From positions 372,001 to 436,000 of the forward strand of contig JADJBR010000007.1 in the NCBI GenBank assembly GCA_016703645.1: DNA of 64,000 nucleotides, written 5' to 3'. The notes under the pieces are model-generated. The model saw only the letters and a program-made list of their open reading frames with translations. It made no database searches and had not been told where the DNA came from. How positions within the stretch are numbered: position 1 is the stretch's first letter; each line of letters opens with the position of its first letter. The stretch comes from Zoogloea sp. (lineage in GTDB: Bacteria > Pseudomonadota > Gammaproteobacteria > Burkholderiales > Rhodocyclaceae). The position numbers were made by a program, and so were the translations under genes. This document shows positions 16,521-27,200 of this stretch, piece after piece.

Positions 16521-17851
16521 GGCGCGTCACCGCGATGCAGGCGCACAGACAGGCAGAGCCCCGGGCGGGCACTGTCGGCCGATGCCGCACCGATCTGCAA
16601 GCTGCCGCCACGCGCCCAGATTCGTTCGCGGATGCCGGCAAGACCGTTGCCATGGCTCATCGCCGACTCCGGAGAGGCGATGCCGACCCCGTCGTCAGCC
16701 ACCCGCCAGCACAGCATGGAAGGCTCGTCCGGATCAATGCGGACGCTGATATCCACCCTTTTGGCATGGGCGTGCCGGGCAATGTTGGCAAGGGCTTCCT
16801 GGGTCATTCGATACACGATCAGGCTGGTTTCTCGAGGCAGGCGCAAATCTTCCGGACTCACGTCAAGCCGGTAGAGGGTGTTGTTGCCGTCCGCATCCTG
16901 CCAGCTTTTGACCAGCTCGTGCAGCAGGATCCGCAGGCCAAGCTGTTCCTGTCCATTGGTATCCCCGCCATCCGGTTGCAGCCGGCGCAACAAGGCCCTT
17001 ACCTCCTGGTGGATCCCGGCGGTCTGGACCTCCATGTCGCGAACCGCTGCCTGAAGACGAGGGGTTTCGGAAGTCTGCCGCAGCAAGTAGGCAATATTGG
17101 CGCGCAGCGCGGTGAGGCCCTGCCCGAAATGCTCGTGAACTTCGATGGCCAGCCGGGCGCGCTCATCCTCTTGCAGGCTTGCCATCTGTAGCGATAGATG
17201 TTTTTGGCGAGACTGGGCCTCGGCGAGTGCTTCAGCCAGGTGATTCAGCGCCCCGGCAATATGATCCAGTTCCCTTACCGGCAGCCGGGGTAGCCGGGCA
17301 CTGAAATCCTGCTTGCGGAAGGCAGCAATGGCACCGACGATGCCCCGCAGGGGGCCGAAGGCGTAGCGAACCGCCCCGTACAGTCCCGCCAGCATGGCCA
17401 ATCCATAGATCAGAAAGAGCCCCGCCATTCCAGCGATATCGAAGACCGCCTCCTCCTTCTCGCTGGCCGTGTCGGCGATCAGCGTGGCGAGGAAGCGGGT
17501 GCCGTCCGGGCGATGTAGCACGAGGCGGGTACGCCCGGAAATGCCCTCGGCCGCAGAGGGCACGGCGGGAATGAGGATCTTTCCGGTGCCGTCTTCGAGC
17601 TGGAAGTCGAGATGGCGCAGACTGCCCGAGCTGCGTATGTCCCGAAGCCTGTCCACCTGCCGTTCAACCGCGTCCGGTGCGATGTTCTGCAGGGCCGACA
17701 GTTCCTCGACAAAGCGCGCCATCTGGTCCGCACCCTGGCTTTCCCGGCGAATGTCCCCCTGGGCACGCAAAACGGCCAGCGCCAGCGCCACGCTGAAGCA
17801 GGCCAGGAAGATCCAGGCCGAACGACGCATCAACAGACTTGTCATGTCCAC
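16517..17851 (-). CDS. NarX/UhpB-type sensor histidine kinase
   Basis: A 444-residue membrane kinase with two transmembrane segments (about 10-28 and 145-168) around a periplasmic sensor of about 115 residues, then HAMP (about 170-220), a HisKA_3 dimerisation domain and a C-terminal HATPase. The phospho-acceptor region reads LAIEVHEHFGQGLTAL, with His in the expected place; N- and G-boxes are visible (ANIARHAHAK, DDGVGI, GNGLAGIRER). It is cotranscribed with the downstream response regulator (four-base overlap). The signal is unknown. The gene lies 58 bases after the receptor gene on the same strand, but a terminator separates them. Confidence 0.9.
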   Translation of the reverse strand: MDMTSLLMRRSAWIFLACFSVALALAVLRAQGDIRRESQGADQMARFVEELSALQNIAPDAVERQVDRLRDIRSSGSLRHLDFQLEDGTGKILIPAVPSAAEGISGRTRLVLHRPDGTRFLATLIADTASEKEEAVFDIAGMAGLFLIYGLAMLAGLYGAVRYAFGPLRGIVGAIAAFRKQDFSARLPRLPVRELDHIAGALNHLAEALAEAQSRQKHLSLQMASLQEDERARLAIEVHEHFGQGLTALRANIAYLLRQTSETPRLQAAVRDMEVQTAGIHQEVRALLRRLQPDGGDTNGQEQLGLRILLHELVKSWQDADGNNTLYRLDVSPEDLRLPRETSLIVYRMTQEALANIARHAHAKRVDISVRIDPDEPSMLCWRVADDGVGIASPESAMSHGNGLAGIRERIWARGGSLQIGAASADSARPGLCLSVRLHRGDAP

Positions 17852-17867
17852 CAGCGGCCGCTCCAGG

Positions 17868-17895
17868 AAAATGGCGGGCCTCCGAAGAAGCCCGC
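17868..17895 (-). terminator. Rho-independent terminator of the TonB-dependent receptor gene
   Basis: On the minus strand: GCGGGCTTC-TTCG-GAGGCCCGC (17895-17874), a nine-pair stem capped by a stable UUCG tetraloop closed by C-G, followed by CATTTT. It lies just after the receptor stop and before the kinase gene, so the two are probably separate transcription units. Confidence 0.75.
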
Positions 17896-17909
17896 ATCAC
17901 CAACCGGTT

Positions 17910-20423
17910 TCAGAGACTGTAACGCACACCGACCCACAGCGTGCGGGGTGCCCCCGGCGCGTAGAAGGTGGAGCCAACCTGCGGATAGTCGCCATTGACC
18001 TGCCCAAAGGGGCGAGCCAGAACCCCCCCGGAAGCCGAGAAGGCCGTGGAGCCGAGCTGGGCTCCACTTGCGTATTCCCGGTCGAAGAGGTTGTTGATCT
18101 GCCCGAAGACCTGGACGTTCCGGGTCATCGTGTAGCGTGCACTGAGGTTCATCACCGCGTAGCCACCCGAGCGCCCGGAGCCCAGATAGTAAGTACCATC
18201 GGGTTGATGCTGGTTGTTCTCGTTGCCCCGGGCGTAAGAGCCAGACACGGCGACGAGGTCGGCTCCCATCGAGAAGGCCGGGGTGAAGCGGTAGTCGGCC
18301 GAGGCCTTGAACAGATGCCGGGGAATCAGGGGAATGCGATCCCCCTTCTTGATGTCGATGGTCCCCTCCAGCCCCGGGCCTTCCTCATTGGTGCTGTTGC
18401 CGGTGCCGCCCACCTCCTCTGCCGAACGATAGGTGGCATCAAGCCAGGTGTAGTTGAACGCTAGGCTCAAGGCCCCCAAGGCCGTACTTGCACCGGCTTC
18501 GACCCCCTGGCGGCGCGTCTTGCCAAAGTTCTTGAAGTACCCATAGCCCAATTGTTCGTCCGCCACGAACAGGATGTCGTCATGGCTGGTGGAGCGGAAA
18601 ATACCCAGGTTCCAGCGGCTGGCGGCATTGAGCTGCCCCCGCAGCCCCAGATCCCAGGTCTTGGTCACCACCTGCTTCAGCGGCGGGTCGCCAGCCATGG
18701 CATTGGGCAGCTTGCAGGGATTCTCCGGGTTTGCACAGCCCAGTTCGATGGCGGTCGGAGTGCGGCTGCCTTCGTTGTAACCCGCGTAAGCATTCCAGCT
18801 ACGGGATGGGGTGAAGGTGATTCCCACCGCAGGATTGAAGCGGTTGAAGCTATGGTTGCCGTCCAGGGAGTCGGTGCCCCCTCCCGGATTCAGGTTGTCG
18901 CGGTTCTTAAGCGTGCTGCGGTTGTAGCGCCCCGAAACGGTGGCATGCCAGTGTTGATTGAGGGAAAGGGTATCGGTGGCAAAGACACTGACCGTTCGGG
19001 TGCGTCCGTTGAGACTGACCCGCGAATCGAGTGCCACTTCGCCCTCCCCGGCATTCTGGCTGCCATCGGCCCAGGCATCCACCGGCGTCACGCTACGGTC
19101 CGGATTGATATAGCCGTACTGCCCCGACTGCTGGAAATGCAGATTGCTCTGGTCGTATCCGGCCCCGATGATGAAGAGGTTCTTTCGTCCGGCCAGCTCG
19201 CCGGCCACCGACAACTGGCCCGCGAGCCCGAAGTTTTCTTGATCGGTACGGGAGCGGTTGATCAAACCGGAACATTTTTCGTTGGGCTCGTCCGCCAGCA
19301 GGGTGTTGGCCAGGCAGCGCCAGTACGGAAACGGGGTGTTGGCGGCATTTGCACCGCTGGTGGGAAAGCCACTGTATCCGGCAGCGGCCAGCGCATCCCG
19401 CTCGTCTGAATTGGGTTGGTAGATCGAGTTTTCCAGGGCACTTTCGTTGATGTCGCCGTTGTAGGTCGAGCCGGTGATCTTGCGGTAGTACACGTTGCCC
19501 GACAGTAGAGCCCTGTCGCTCAGGCTGTGTTTTCCGGTCAGATTCAGGAACAGGGAGCGGTTCTTCGTGATGTCAGGCTGGGTGTAGATGCTGCTGTAAT
19601 CTTGCTCGAGGAGCCGCTTTTCCTGCAGGCCGTTGCCATTCATCCGGTTGTCGGCGTAGGCAACGCTCAGATCAAGATCGGTGCGGGCATCCTGCCAGCC
19701 GAACTTGCCGAAGACCTGGCGCAGATCCGAGGGTGAATTGGTGCGCCATCCATTCTCATGGAAGTGGTTGGCGGTGATGAACCACTCCAGCCCCTGATCA
19801 TTGAACCCGCCATGCTCGAACTCCACGGCGCGGCGCCCGTAGGACCCCCCGCTGACCTGGACCGAGGTTCCGGCGTGGGTACGCCCTTCCTTGGTCTGGA
19901 TGGCCAGGGCTCCGCCCAGGGTGTTGAGACCAAACAAGGGATTGGAGCCCGGCATCATGTTCATTGATGCAATCGCCGAGCGGGGGATCAGATCCCAGCT
20001 CACCACATCGCCGAACGGCTGGTTGATGCGCACCCCGTCAAAGTAAACCGAGAGCCCCTGGGGCGTGCCAAGGAGCGGAGAGGCCGTAAAGCCGCGATAG
20101 TTCACATCCGGCTGGAACGGATTGTTCTGGGTTTCGTTCACGTGCACGCCGTTCAGACGGCGATTCATGAAAGCAGAGATGTCCAGCGCCATGCTCTGCT
20201 CGATATCCCGTGCAGTGGATGTCTGAACCGGCGCTGCGATGTGGCTCAGCGGCTGCTCCAGGCCGGGCAGCGGCGTCTGACCGACGACGGTCACGGTCGG
20301 TGCGATGGAATAGACGGCCTCTTCCGCGTGGGCGCCGGACGCGAAAGCCGCAGCCAGGGCCAGCACGAGGGGATGGACGCGGGGTGTCGAGATGCGGGAT
20401 GAGGACGACGGGTGGCCTTGCAT
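17910..20423 (-). CDS. TonB-dependent outer-membrane receptor
   Basis: An 837-residue TonB-dependent receptor. A signal peptide runs to about residue 33 (ASGAHA), followed by a TonB-box-like APTVTVVG, the plug domain (about 50-165; [12 protein letters not shown] and [19 protein letters not shown] in parts) and the 22-strand barrel with the C-terminal [11 protein letters not shown]. Extracellular loops contain two Cys pairs (CLANTLL..C and CANPENPC). The substrate is not evident; the CirA/FecA-like and BtuB-like branches cannot be separated by eye. It is divergent from tonB-exbB-exbD and shares with them a palindrome resembling a Fur box, so iron-responsive siderophore or metal uptake is inferred. 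Confidence 0.92.
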   Translation of the reverse strand: MQGHPSSSSRISTPRVHPLVLALAAAFASGAHAEEAVYSIAPTVTVVGQTPLPGLEQPLSHIAAPVQTSTARDIEQSMALDISAFMNRRLNGVHVNETQNNPFQPDVNYRGFTASPLLGTPQGLSVYFDGVRINQPFGDVVSWDLIPRSAIASMNMMPGSNPLFGLNTLGGALAIQTKEGRTHAGTSVQVSGGSYGRRAVEFEHGGFNDQGLEWFITANHFHENGWRTNSPSDLRQVFGKFGWQDARTDLDLSVAYADNRMNGNGLQEKRLLEQDYSSIYTQPDITKNRSLFLNLTGKHSLSDRALLSGNVYYRKITGSTYNGDINESALENSIYQPNSDERDALAAAGYSGFPTSGANAANTPFPYWRCLANTLLADEPNEKCSGLINRSRTDQENFGLAGQLSVAGELAGRKNLFIIGAGYDQSNLHFQQSGQYGYINPDRSVTPVDAWADGSQNAGEGEVALDSRVSLNGRTRTVSVFATDTLSLNQHWHATVSGRYNRSTLKNRDNLNPGGGTDSLDGNHSFNRFNPAVGITFTPSRSWNAYAGYNEGSRTPTAIELGCANPENPCKLPNAMAGDPPLKQVVTKTWDLGLRGQLNAASRWNLGIFRSTSHDDILFVADEQLGYGYFKNFGKTRRQGVEAGASTALGALSLAFNYTWLDATYRSAEEVGGTGNSTNEEGPGLEGTIDIKKGDRIPLIPRHLFKASADYRFTPAFSMGADLVAVSGSYARGNENNQHQPDGTYYLGSGRSGGYAVMNLSARYTMTRNVQVFGQINNLFDREYASGAQLGSTAFSASGGVLARPFGQVNGDYPQVGSTFYAPGAPRTLWVGVRYSL

Positions 20424-20539
20424 GAACAGTCTCCGGATTCTTGTATGGCGGTAAGCCTACCGAGGCGCGCCTGCCTTCACCATGGGAGAAGTTCCCGACC
20501 CACTCATCTCGTCGTTGACGCATCGCAACAACGTGAATA

Positions 20540-20560
20540 AAATGCGAATTGTTCGCATTT
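20540..20560. promoter_or_regulatory. Fur-like palindrome between receptor and tonB genes
   Basis: AAATGCGAA-TTG-TTCGCATTT is a perfect 9-bp inverted repeat in an otherwise AT-poor region, followed by TGTATTTGC. It is roughly in the middle of the divergent intergenic region (receptor start 20423, tonB start 20678) and resembles the hexamer array of Fur sites, though it is not a close match to the E. coli consensus. Confidence 0.5.
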
Positions 20561-20677
20561 GTATTTGCACGTTCTCTTGTACGTGCAGCGGTGCCACTCT
20601 CAGCCAGCCAGCCACTTGCCAGCCAGAGCATGTCGCAAGCCAGCCAGGAACACCCCCTCTACTGGATGGAGATCGAC

Positions 20678-21439
20678 ATGAATCTAGCCCTCAACACGCA
20701 GGGGCCTGCCGGGTTTGATCTGCCCGCCCCTTTCCTGCTTGGGCACCGCAACGCGGGTTCGACAGACCGCACCCGCCGCCGAACAGCGGCCGGGGTCGGT
20801 CTTGCCGCGCTGCTGCACGTGGGGCTGCTGGCGATCATCGCCCATGGCATTAGTCAGAACAGCCCGCCAATCACGCCGCCTCAGCCCCTGATGACGGTCA
20901 GCCTGATCACGCCGGATACCGAGAAGCCCGCTCCATCTCCCCGCCCGGAGCCCGTCAAAACGCCCGAAAAGACGCTCAAGCCCACGGTCAAGCCAAAGGT
21001 GGCCCCGACCCCGCGCGCGCAACCCGACACGCCCCCGGTGATCACCTCGGCCGCTACAAGCAACAATCCAGCCGAATCCACTGCACCCGCTGCGCCAGCA
21101 CCCCCGACTCCGGCAGCGGCGCCCACGGTGGCCCGCGAAGCACCGATCGCCGTGAGTGCCCCCCGCTTCGATGCGGCCTACCTCTCCAACCCTGTACCCG
21201 AATACCCCCGCCTTTCCCGTCGCATGGGTGAAGAAGGCCGGGTGATGCTGCGGGTTCACGTCGGTGCCGATGGCAAGCCCCTGGAAGTGACCATCGCCAA
21301 GAGCAGCGGATATGCCCGCCTTGACGAGATCGCCCGGGAGACCGTCCTGCGCAGCTGGCGCTTCGTCCCCGCCCGTCAGGGCGAACAGGCCGTGGCAGGT
21401 ACTGTCCGGGTACCCATCGATTTCTCCCTGAACTCCTGA
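20678..21439 (+). CDS. tonB: TonB energy transducer
   Basis: A 253-residue TonB. The N-terminal cytoplasmic stretch is unusually long (about 45 residues) before the transmembrane anchor (about 46-65, GLAALLHVGLLAIIAHG). A Pro/Lys/Thr-rich periplasmic linker spans about 75-160, and the C-terminal TonB domain (about 170-253) shows NPVPEYPRLSRRMGEEG and VLRSWRFVPAR. It links the proton-motive force harvested by ExbBD to the receptor. The ATG at 20678 is preceded by GGAG at six bases; earlier in-frame ATGs (from 20549) overlap the Fur-like site and are rejected. Confidence 0.92.
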   Translation: MNLALNTQGPAGFDLPAPFLLGHRNAGSTDRTRRRTAAGVGLAALLHVGLLAIIAHGISQNSPPITPPQPLMTVSLITPDTEKPAPSPRPEPVKTPEKTLKPTVKPKVAPTPRAQPDTPPVITSAATSNNPAESTAPAAPAPPTPAAAPTVAREAPIAVSAPRFDAAYLSNPVPEYPRLSRRMGEEGRVMLRVHVGADGKPLEVTIAKSSGYARLDEIARETVLRSWRFVPARQGEQAVAGTVRVPIDFSLNS

Positions 21440-21472
21440 CCCCTTCTCCACAATTTCCTCAAAGGAACACCC

Positions 21473-22197
21473 ATGAACGAAAACACTTTCAGCCTCGGGC
21501 AGATCTGGTCCCAGGGGGACAGCGTCTCCCACGCCGTGGCCATCATCCTGATCGTCATGTCCCTTGCCTCCTGGTCGGTCATCCTGATCAAGGCGTGGAG
21601 CCTGATGCAACTGCGCCGCATGAGCGCCGCAGCCAAGCAGTTCTGGCACAGCACCAGCTTTGACGAAGGCATGGCTGCACTCCAACCGGAACAGGCCGAC
21701 AACCCCTTCCGTGACCTGGCCAGCCGCAGCACCGAAGCCGTGACCCACCATATCAACCACCAGAACGAACTGCATGGGGTGCTCAACCTCAATGACTGGC
21801 TCACCAGCACCATGCGCCAATCCATCGACGACACCACCAGCCGCCTGCAGTCGGGGTTGTCCATCCTGGCCTCGGTGGGTTCCACCGCGCCCTTCATCGG
21901 CCTCTTCGGTACGGTATGGGGTATCTATCACGCCCTCATTGGTATCGGCGCCGCCGGCCAGGCCACCCTCGACAAGGTCGCCGGCCCGGTGGGCGAATCC
22001 CTGGTGATGACCGCAGGGGGGCTCGCCGTGGCCATTCCCGCTGTTCTGGGCTACAACGCCCTGGTACGCGGCAACAAGGAGATCCTGGCGCGGCTGAAGC
22101 ACTTCGCCCATGACTTGCACGCTTTCCTGGTGACTGGAGGGAAGGTTCGCAAGAACCCGGCCAGCGTCCATCCCCTGCCGGCACGAAAGGAAGCGCA

Positions 22198-22201
<4 letters not shown>
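21473..22201 (+). CDS. exbB: Biopolymer transport protein ExbB
   Basis: A 242-residue ExbB/TolQ-family proton channel subunit with three transmembrane segments (about 20-40, 130-155, 175-195). The conserved SVGSTAPFIGLFGTVWGI segment (quoted in part) and GPVGESLVMTAGGLAVAIPAV are present, including the Thr and Glu region that lines the proton path. It follows tonB by 33 bases and overlaps exbD by four bases (ATGA). With ExbD it energises TonB in the inner membrane. Confidence 0.94.
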
Positions 22202-22617
<416 letters not shown>

Positions 22618-22638
22618 CAGAGCCGGATTCGTGAAGGG

Positions 22639-22672
22639 CTGCGGATTGCACCCCGGGCGGTGCCCTCCGCAG
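22639..22672. terminator. Bidirectional hairpin between exbD and the diguanylate cyclase gene
   Basis: Arms CTGCGGA (22639-22645) and TCCGCAG (22666-22672) enclose a second stem GCACC/GGTGC. The gene pair is convergent, so a two-way terminator is expected here. There is no long T run on either side. Confidence 0.5.
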
Positions 22673-22676
22673 TCTC

Positions 22677-24218
22677 TCAGTTCTGCGCTCCGACGGAGCG
22701 TTCTCCAGCCCACAGGGACACCCTGTTACGCCCGGTCTGCTTGGATTGATACAGGGCATTGTCGGCCTGATCGATCAACTCGGCGGGATCCTTCGCGCCC
22801 AGGCGGATTGACGCCACACCGAAGCTGGAGGTGATCCGGATGCCCGGGATATCCCGCACCGCCGCGCCCGCATTCCTCTCGATGCTGAGCCTCAGACGTT
22901 CCGCCACGTCCAGCGCCTGTTCGGGCGTCGACCCGGGCAGCATGATGCAGAACTCCTCGCCACCATAACGACATAGCAGATCCACCTCGCGCAGCTCCGA
23001 GCCCAGGCATTTCGCCACCGATTTGATCACCTGGTCACCGACGGCATGGCCATAGCGGTCATTGAAGGACTTGAAATGGTCAATGTCGCTCATGATGCAG
23101 CAGACCTCCTCGCCCCCCGCCTTGAGCTGATCATAGAGCGGCTCCGCGCTGCCAAAGAATGCGCGACGGTTGAGGCAGCCTGTCATGGGGTCTCGGGTTG
23201 CGAGGCGCTGCAGCTCCTCGTTCTGGCGGCGGATCTCATCCTTCGACATCTCAAGATCGCTCAGGGTGACCAGTAGCTGGTCGTTGATGCGATGGAGCAT
23301 CGTGACATCCGAGAAACTCACGAGGCAACCTCGCAAGCGGCCATGCCCATCGAGAATGGGCGAACAGCCGACAATGGTGCGCAAGGGTTGTTCCTCTTCC
23401 CCGGGACGCAGGATCTCAAGGGTTTCATCACCCATGCTTGCTCGCGATGCCATGGCCCTGGACCACGGAAGATCGTCCGGCGAGACATGGAAGCCGCCCA
23501 CCAACCACTCCATTTCGATCACCGGCTTACCGGTGATTTCGTCCTGCGCCTGGGGATGGAGCGCCCGGAACGCGCGATTGGCCAGCACCACCCTGCTCTG
23601 CTTGTCCATAATGAGCACACCTTCCGACAAGGTGTCAAACGCGGTACGTACCCGGTCCGGGATGGCAGTCGATGGATCAAGGTACTCCAGCACCCGCCGC
23701 ATGTAGAGATAAAAGGCGAGAAACGCACCGACGCCTATGGTCAGCAGCGCCACGACCGGTGGATAGGCAAGCCACTCGATGAGGGATTCAGGCAACACGG
23801 GCCGAAAGGCCAGTTCAACCTCTCCCCAGGGCTTGCCATCCGACAACACCGGAACCCGAACCTGAGTCACGGTGGAAGAGCCATCTGCGGGTGGGTGCCA
23901 GTAGCGCTCATGTTCCCCCGCGCGGGCGACGATCTCGCCACCATGACGCCGAACGGCAAGGGAGCGCAGAGCCTCATTGCGCTTGAGCACATCACTCAGC
24001 GTGCGCTGAAGGGTCGGGATGTCGCCGACCTGGAGCAGCGCAGCGGACTGGATTGCCAGGCCCTCGCTGATCTGCTGGCGGATTTCGCGCGCGAAATCGG
24101 CCCGGTCGGGAAGCAGCCCAAAGACCATGTCTATCACCATCAACAGTGAAAGCAACAGGGCCACCAAGCCGATGGCGATGCGCGCAATGGGATTGATGGT
24201 GGGGATGGCAATGCTCAT
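22677..24218 (-). CDS. Membrane diguanylate cyclase with PAS domain, last gene of the giant-adhesin operon
   Basis: A 513-residue protein. Two transmembrane segments (about 10-33 and 165-185) flank a periplasmic sensor region; then a PAS domain (about 205-330), a short helix and a GGDEF domain (about 350-510). The active site reads RYGGEEF, and an inhibitory I-site RxxD (REVD) lies exactly five residues before it, so the enzyme should make c-di-GMP under product inhibition. The ATG at 24218 overlaps the TGA of the giant repeat-protein gene (ATGA), a strong sign of coupled translation. A GTG nine bases upstream is less likely. The coupling suggests a local c-di-GMP input into the adhesin system. 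Confidence 0.92.
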   Translation of the reverse strand: MSIAIPTINPIARIAIGLVALLLSLLMVIDMVFGLLPDRADFAREIRQQISEGLAIQSAALLQVGDIPTLQRTLSDVLKRNEALRSLAVRRHGGEIVARAGEHERYWHPPADGSSTVTQVRVPVLSDGKPWGEVELAFRPVLPESLIEWLAYPPVVALLTIGVGAFLAFYLYMRRVLEYLDPSTAIPDRVRTAFDTLSEGVLIMDKQSRVVLANRAFRALHPQAQDEITGKPVIEMEWLVGGFHVSPDDLPWSRAMASRASMGDETLEILRPGEEEQPLRTIVGCSPILDGHGRLRGCLVSFSDVTMLHRINDQLLVTLSDLEMSKDEIRRQNEELQRLATRDPMTGCLNRRAFFGSAEPLYDQLKAGGEEVCCIMSDIDHFKSFNDRYGHAVGDQVIKSVAKCLGSELREVDLLCRYGGEEFCIMLPGSTPEQALDVAERLRLSIERNAGAAVRDIPGIRITSSFGVASIRLGAKDPAELIDQADNALYQSKQTGRNRVSLWAGERSVGAQN

Positions 24219-27200
24219 CGTACCCACCCTTCCCGCTCCTGATCAAACAGATCGGCAACGCCGATCTCGTCCCGCGTCATCTCGTCATCCATCCGCCTTC
24301 CCCAATCCTTTTCGCTGTCATCCACGGGCCCCAGCACCGGCAGAGGATCGAATGTGCGCCAGGCGGGCGCTACCATCAGCAGGCCGGCGATCAGGCCGCT
24401 GGCCCGGCTGGCCCACCACACGGCGCCCGCGGTGAGGACGATGCCGCTCAGTTCCACCGCGTGCAACACAAGCTGTACATCTGCATAGGGCTCCGACAGT
24501 GGGGCAGTTTTGCTGCGGTCACTGACTGCGCGGGATGCCGTGCTTCCCGTATCGGCCTTGGCCGGATCCTGGGTGCCCAGCATGAACTCCATCAGGGCAC
24601 CATCGGGTTGCGTACCCAGGGTGAGGGTGATCTGCGCCCTGGAGAAACGCGCCTGGGATTCAAGCGAGCTGCGACGGGCTACCGCTTCCGTCTTGACGCC
24701 ATCGGTTAGGTGAAGCGAATGCCCATCGTCCCCCGCCTCCGCCACTTCGGGGAAGACCTGCAGCGGCGCGAGGGTGCTCGGCGCGGCGGGTCGAGCGGGC
24801 GGCTTGACTGCTCCAGTCGTACCCTGCGACGGGTTCGCAACCCCAGAGTCCGGCTGAGTTTCGTAGGACGGAAGCGGATTCGTTGAAATCGAGCCGGCTG
24901 GGCTGAATGCCACGGAGGCTTCCAATTCGGGGCCCATGGATTGCCCGTCCCCGGCTCTGAGGACCACCACGGGGCGGTCGGCAAACGCTTGATGATGGAA
25001 CACCACCCTGCCCGCGAGCAGATCGGCATGGGAGAACGCCGACACCGCCTTCCCCGGTGCGGACGTCAGTTCGAAATGCCCGTTTTCGGTCCTCACGACC
25101 TCGTACACAAGCGCACTTTGCGGTGAATCCTTGTCCGTTGCCTGAATGGCGTCGGCACCCAGCGTTACCGCTCCGCCTGCTGTAAGCGGGAAGCTGGCCT
25201 TGACGAGGGTCGGCGCATCATTGACCGGTGTAACGGTCAAGGTGACCCGAACGATATCCCCCACCTCCTGTCCGTTCGACGGACGGTAGCTGAAACCATC
25301 GACGCCATTCCAGTCCGCATCGGGGGTGAAACGGAAACTTCCATTGGATTCCAAGGTCAGCTGCCCGTTTGCGGGGCCGCTGACCAGTTCAGCGCTCAAC
25401 GGCAATCCATCGGGATCAGTGTCGTTGGCCAGAACACCGCCATTTTCAAGCTGGATGAAGCCGTCCTCATCGAGGACATAGCTGTCGTTCTTACCAATCG
25501 GCGCGTCTGAAAGCGGATTCACGCCAATCGTGAGTACGTGCGTCCCCGCTTCGGTGTCGGCCCCACCATTGGCCGTACCCCCGTCGTCCCGAACCCGGAA
25601 GCCCAGCGATGTGAAGGGCAACCCGTTCTCGTCGGCGGGTGGAACATAGCGCAGCAGCCCGGATGCGATGTCGACGGCTGCAACCCACTCACCGTCGGTC
25701 ACGCTCCGGCCGTCAAGGCTGAGCATGCCCCGGGCGGGTAAGCCGACGATCTGCACGGCGGCAAGGAGGTCGGCATGATTGTCGCCCGGATCCGAGAAAC
25801 CGAAATCGGCCGTCGAGAAGACGTAGCTCTCGTCCTCGTTCAAGCGAATGCTGCCGTCACTGCCGCGGGGTGCTTCACTGAGCCCAATGACACTGATCGT
25901 GAGGCTGGTGGCGGTATCAAGTGTGCCGTCCGAAACACTCACGACCACTTCGTATACGTTGTCCCCATCTGCATCTGAAGATTGCTCGAAGTCCGGAGGT
26001 GAAACGAAACGTAGCGCCCCACTGACCGCATCAATCGCAAACCGGGCTGCGTCGGCACCACCTGTGATACTGAAGCTCAGCGTCTGGGCAGGTTGGTCGG
26101 TGTCAGTGGCCGTTACAGTCATCACGGCCGTGGTGTTCTCGGCAATGCTGGCGGTTGCCCCGCTGGTGATCACCGGGGCATTGTCGTTGCCAGCGGTCAC
26201 CGTCACCGCGATGGCTAGGCTGTCGGTGCTGCCCTGGCCGTCGGATACCTGGACGGTCACGTCGTAGACGTTGTCGCCGCCCGCGTCGGTGGGGGTCTCG
26301 AAGTCCGGAGCGGAGACGAAGCTCAGGGCGCCGGTGCTGGAGTTGATCGCAAACTTTGCCGCATCGGCGCCACCCACGATCGAGTAAGTCAAGGTCTGGG
26401 CGGGAAGATCCGCGTCGGTCGCGGTCACCGTCATCACCGCCGTGGTGTTCTCGGCCACGCTGGCGGTTGCCCCGCTGGTGATCACCGGGGCGTTGTCGTT
26501 GGCGGAAGTGACCGTCACCGCGATGGCCTGACTGTTGGTACTGCCCTGGCCGTCGGATACCTGGATGGTGACGTCGTAGACGTTGTCGCCGCCGGCGTCG
26601 GTCGGGGTTTCGAAGTCGGGTGCCGAGATGAAGCTCAGGGCGCCGGTGCTTGCATTGATCGTGAACTTGGTGGCGTCCGCACCGCCAACGATGCTGAATA
26701 GCTCAGCGTTTGGGCCGGTTGATCCGCGTCGGTTGCGGTCACGGTCATCACGGCCGTGGTGTTCTCGGCAACGCTGGCCGAGGCAGCGCTGGTGATCACC
26801 GGGGCATTGTCATTGCCAGCGGTCACCGTCACTGCGATGGCCTGGCTGTCGGTGCTGCCCTGGCCGTCGGACACCTGGACGGTCACGTCGTAGACGTTGT
26901 CACCGCCGGCGTCGGTCGGCACTTCGAAGTCCGGTGCGGTCAGGAAGCTCAGGGCGCCGGTGCTGCTGTTGATGGCGAACTTGGCGGCGTCGGCACCGCC
27001 CACGATCGAGTAAGTCAAGGTCTGGGCGGGAAGATCCGCGTCTGTTGCGGTCACCGTCATCACGGCCGTGGTGTTCTCGGCCACGCTCGCCGTGGCGCTG
27101 CTGGTGATCACCGGGGCGCTGTCATTGGCGGACGTGACCGTCACCGCGATGGCCTGGCTGTCGGTACTCCCCTGGCCGTCGGATACCTGGACGGTCACGT

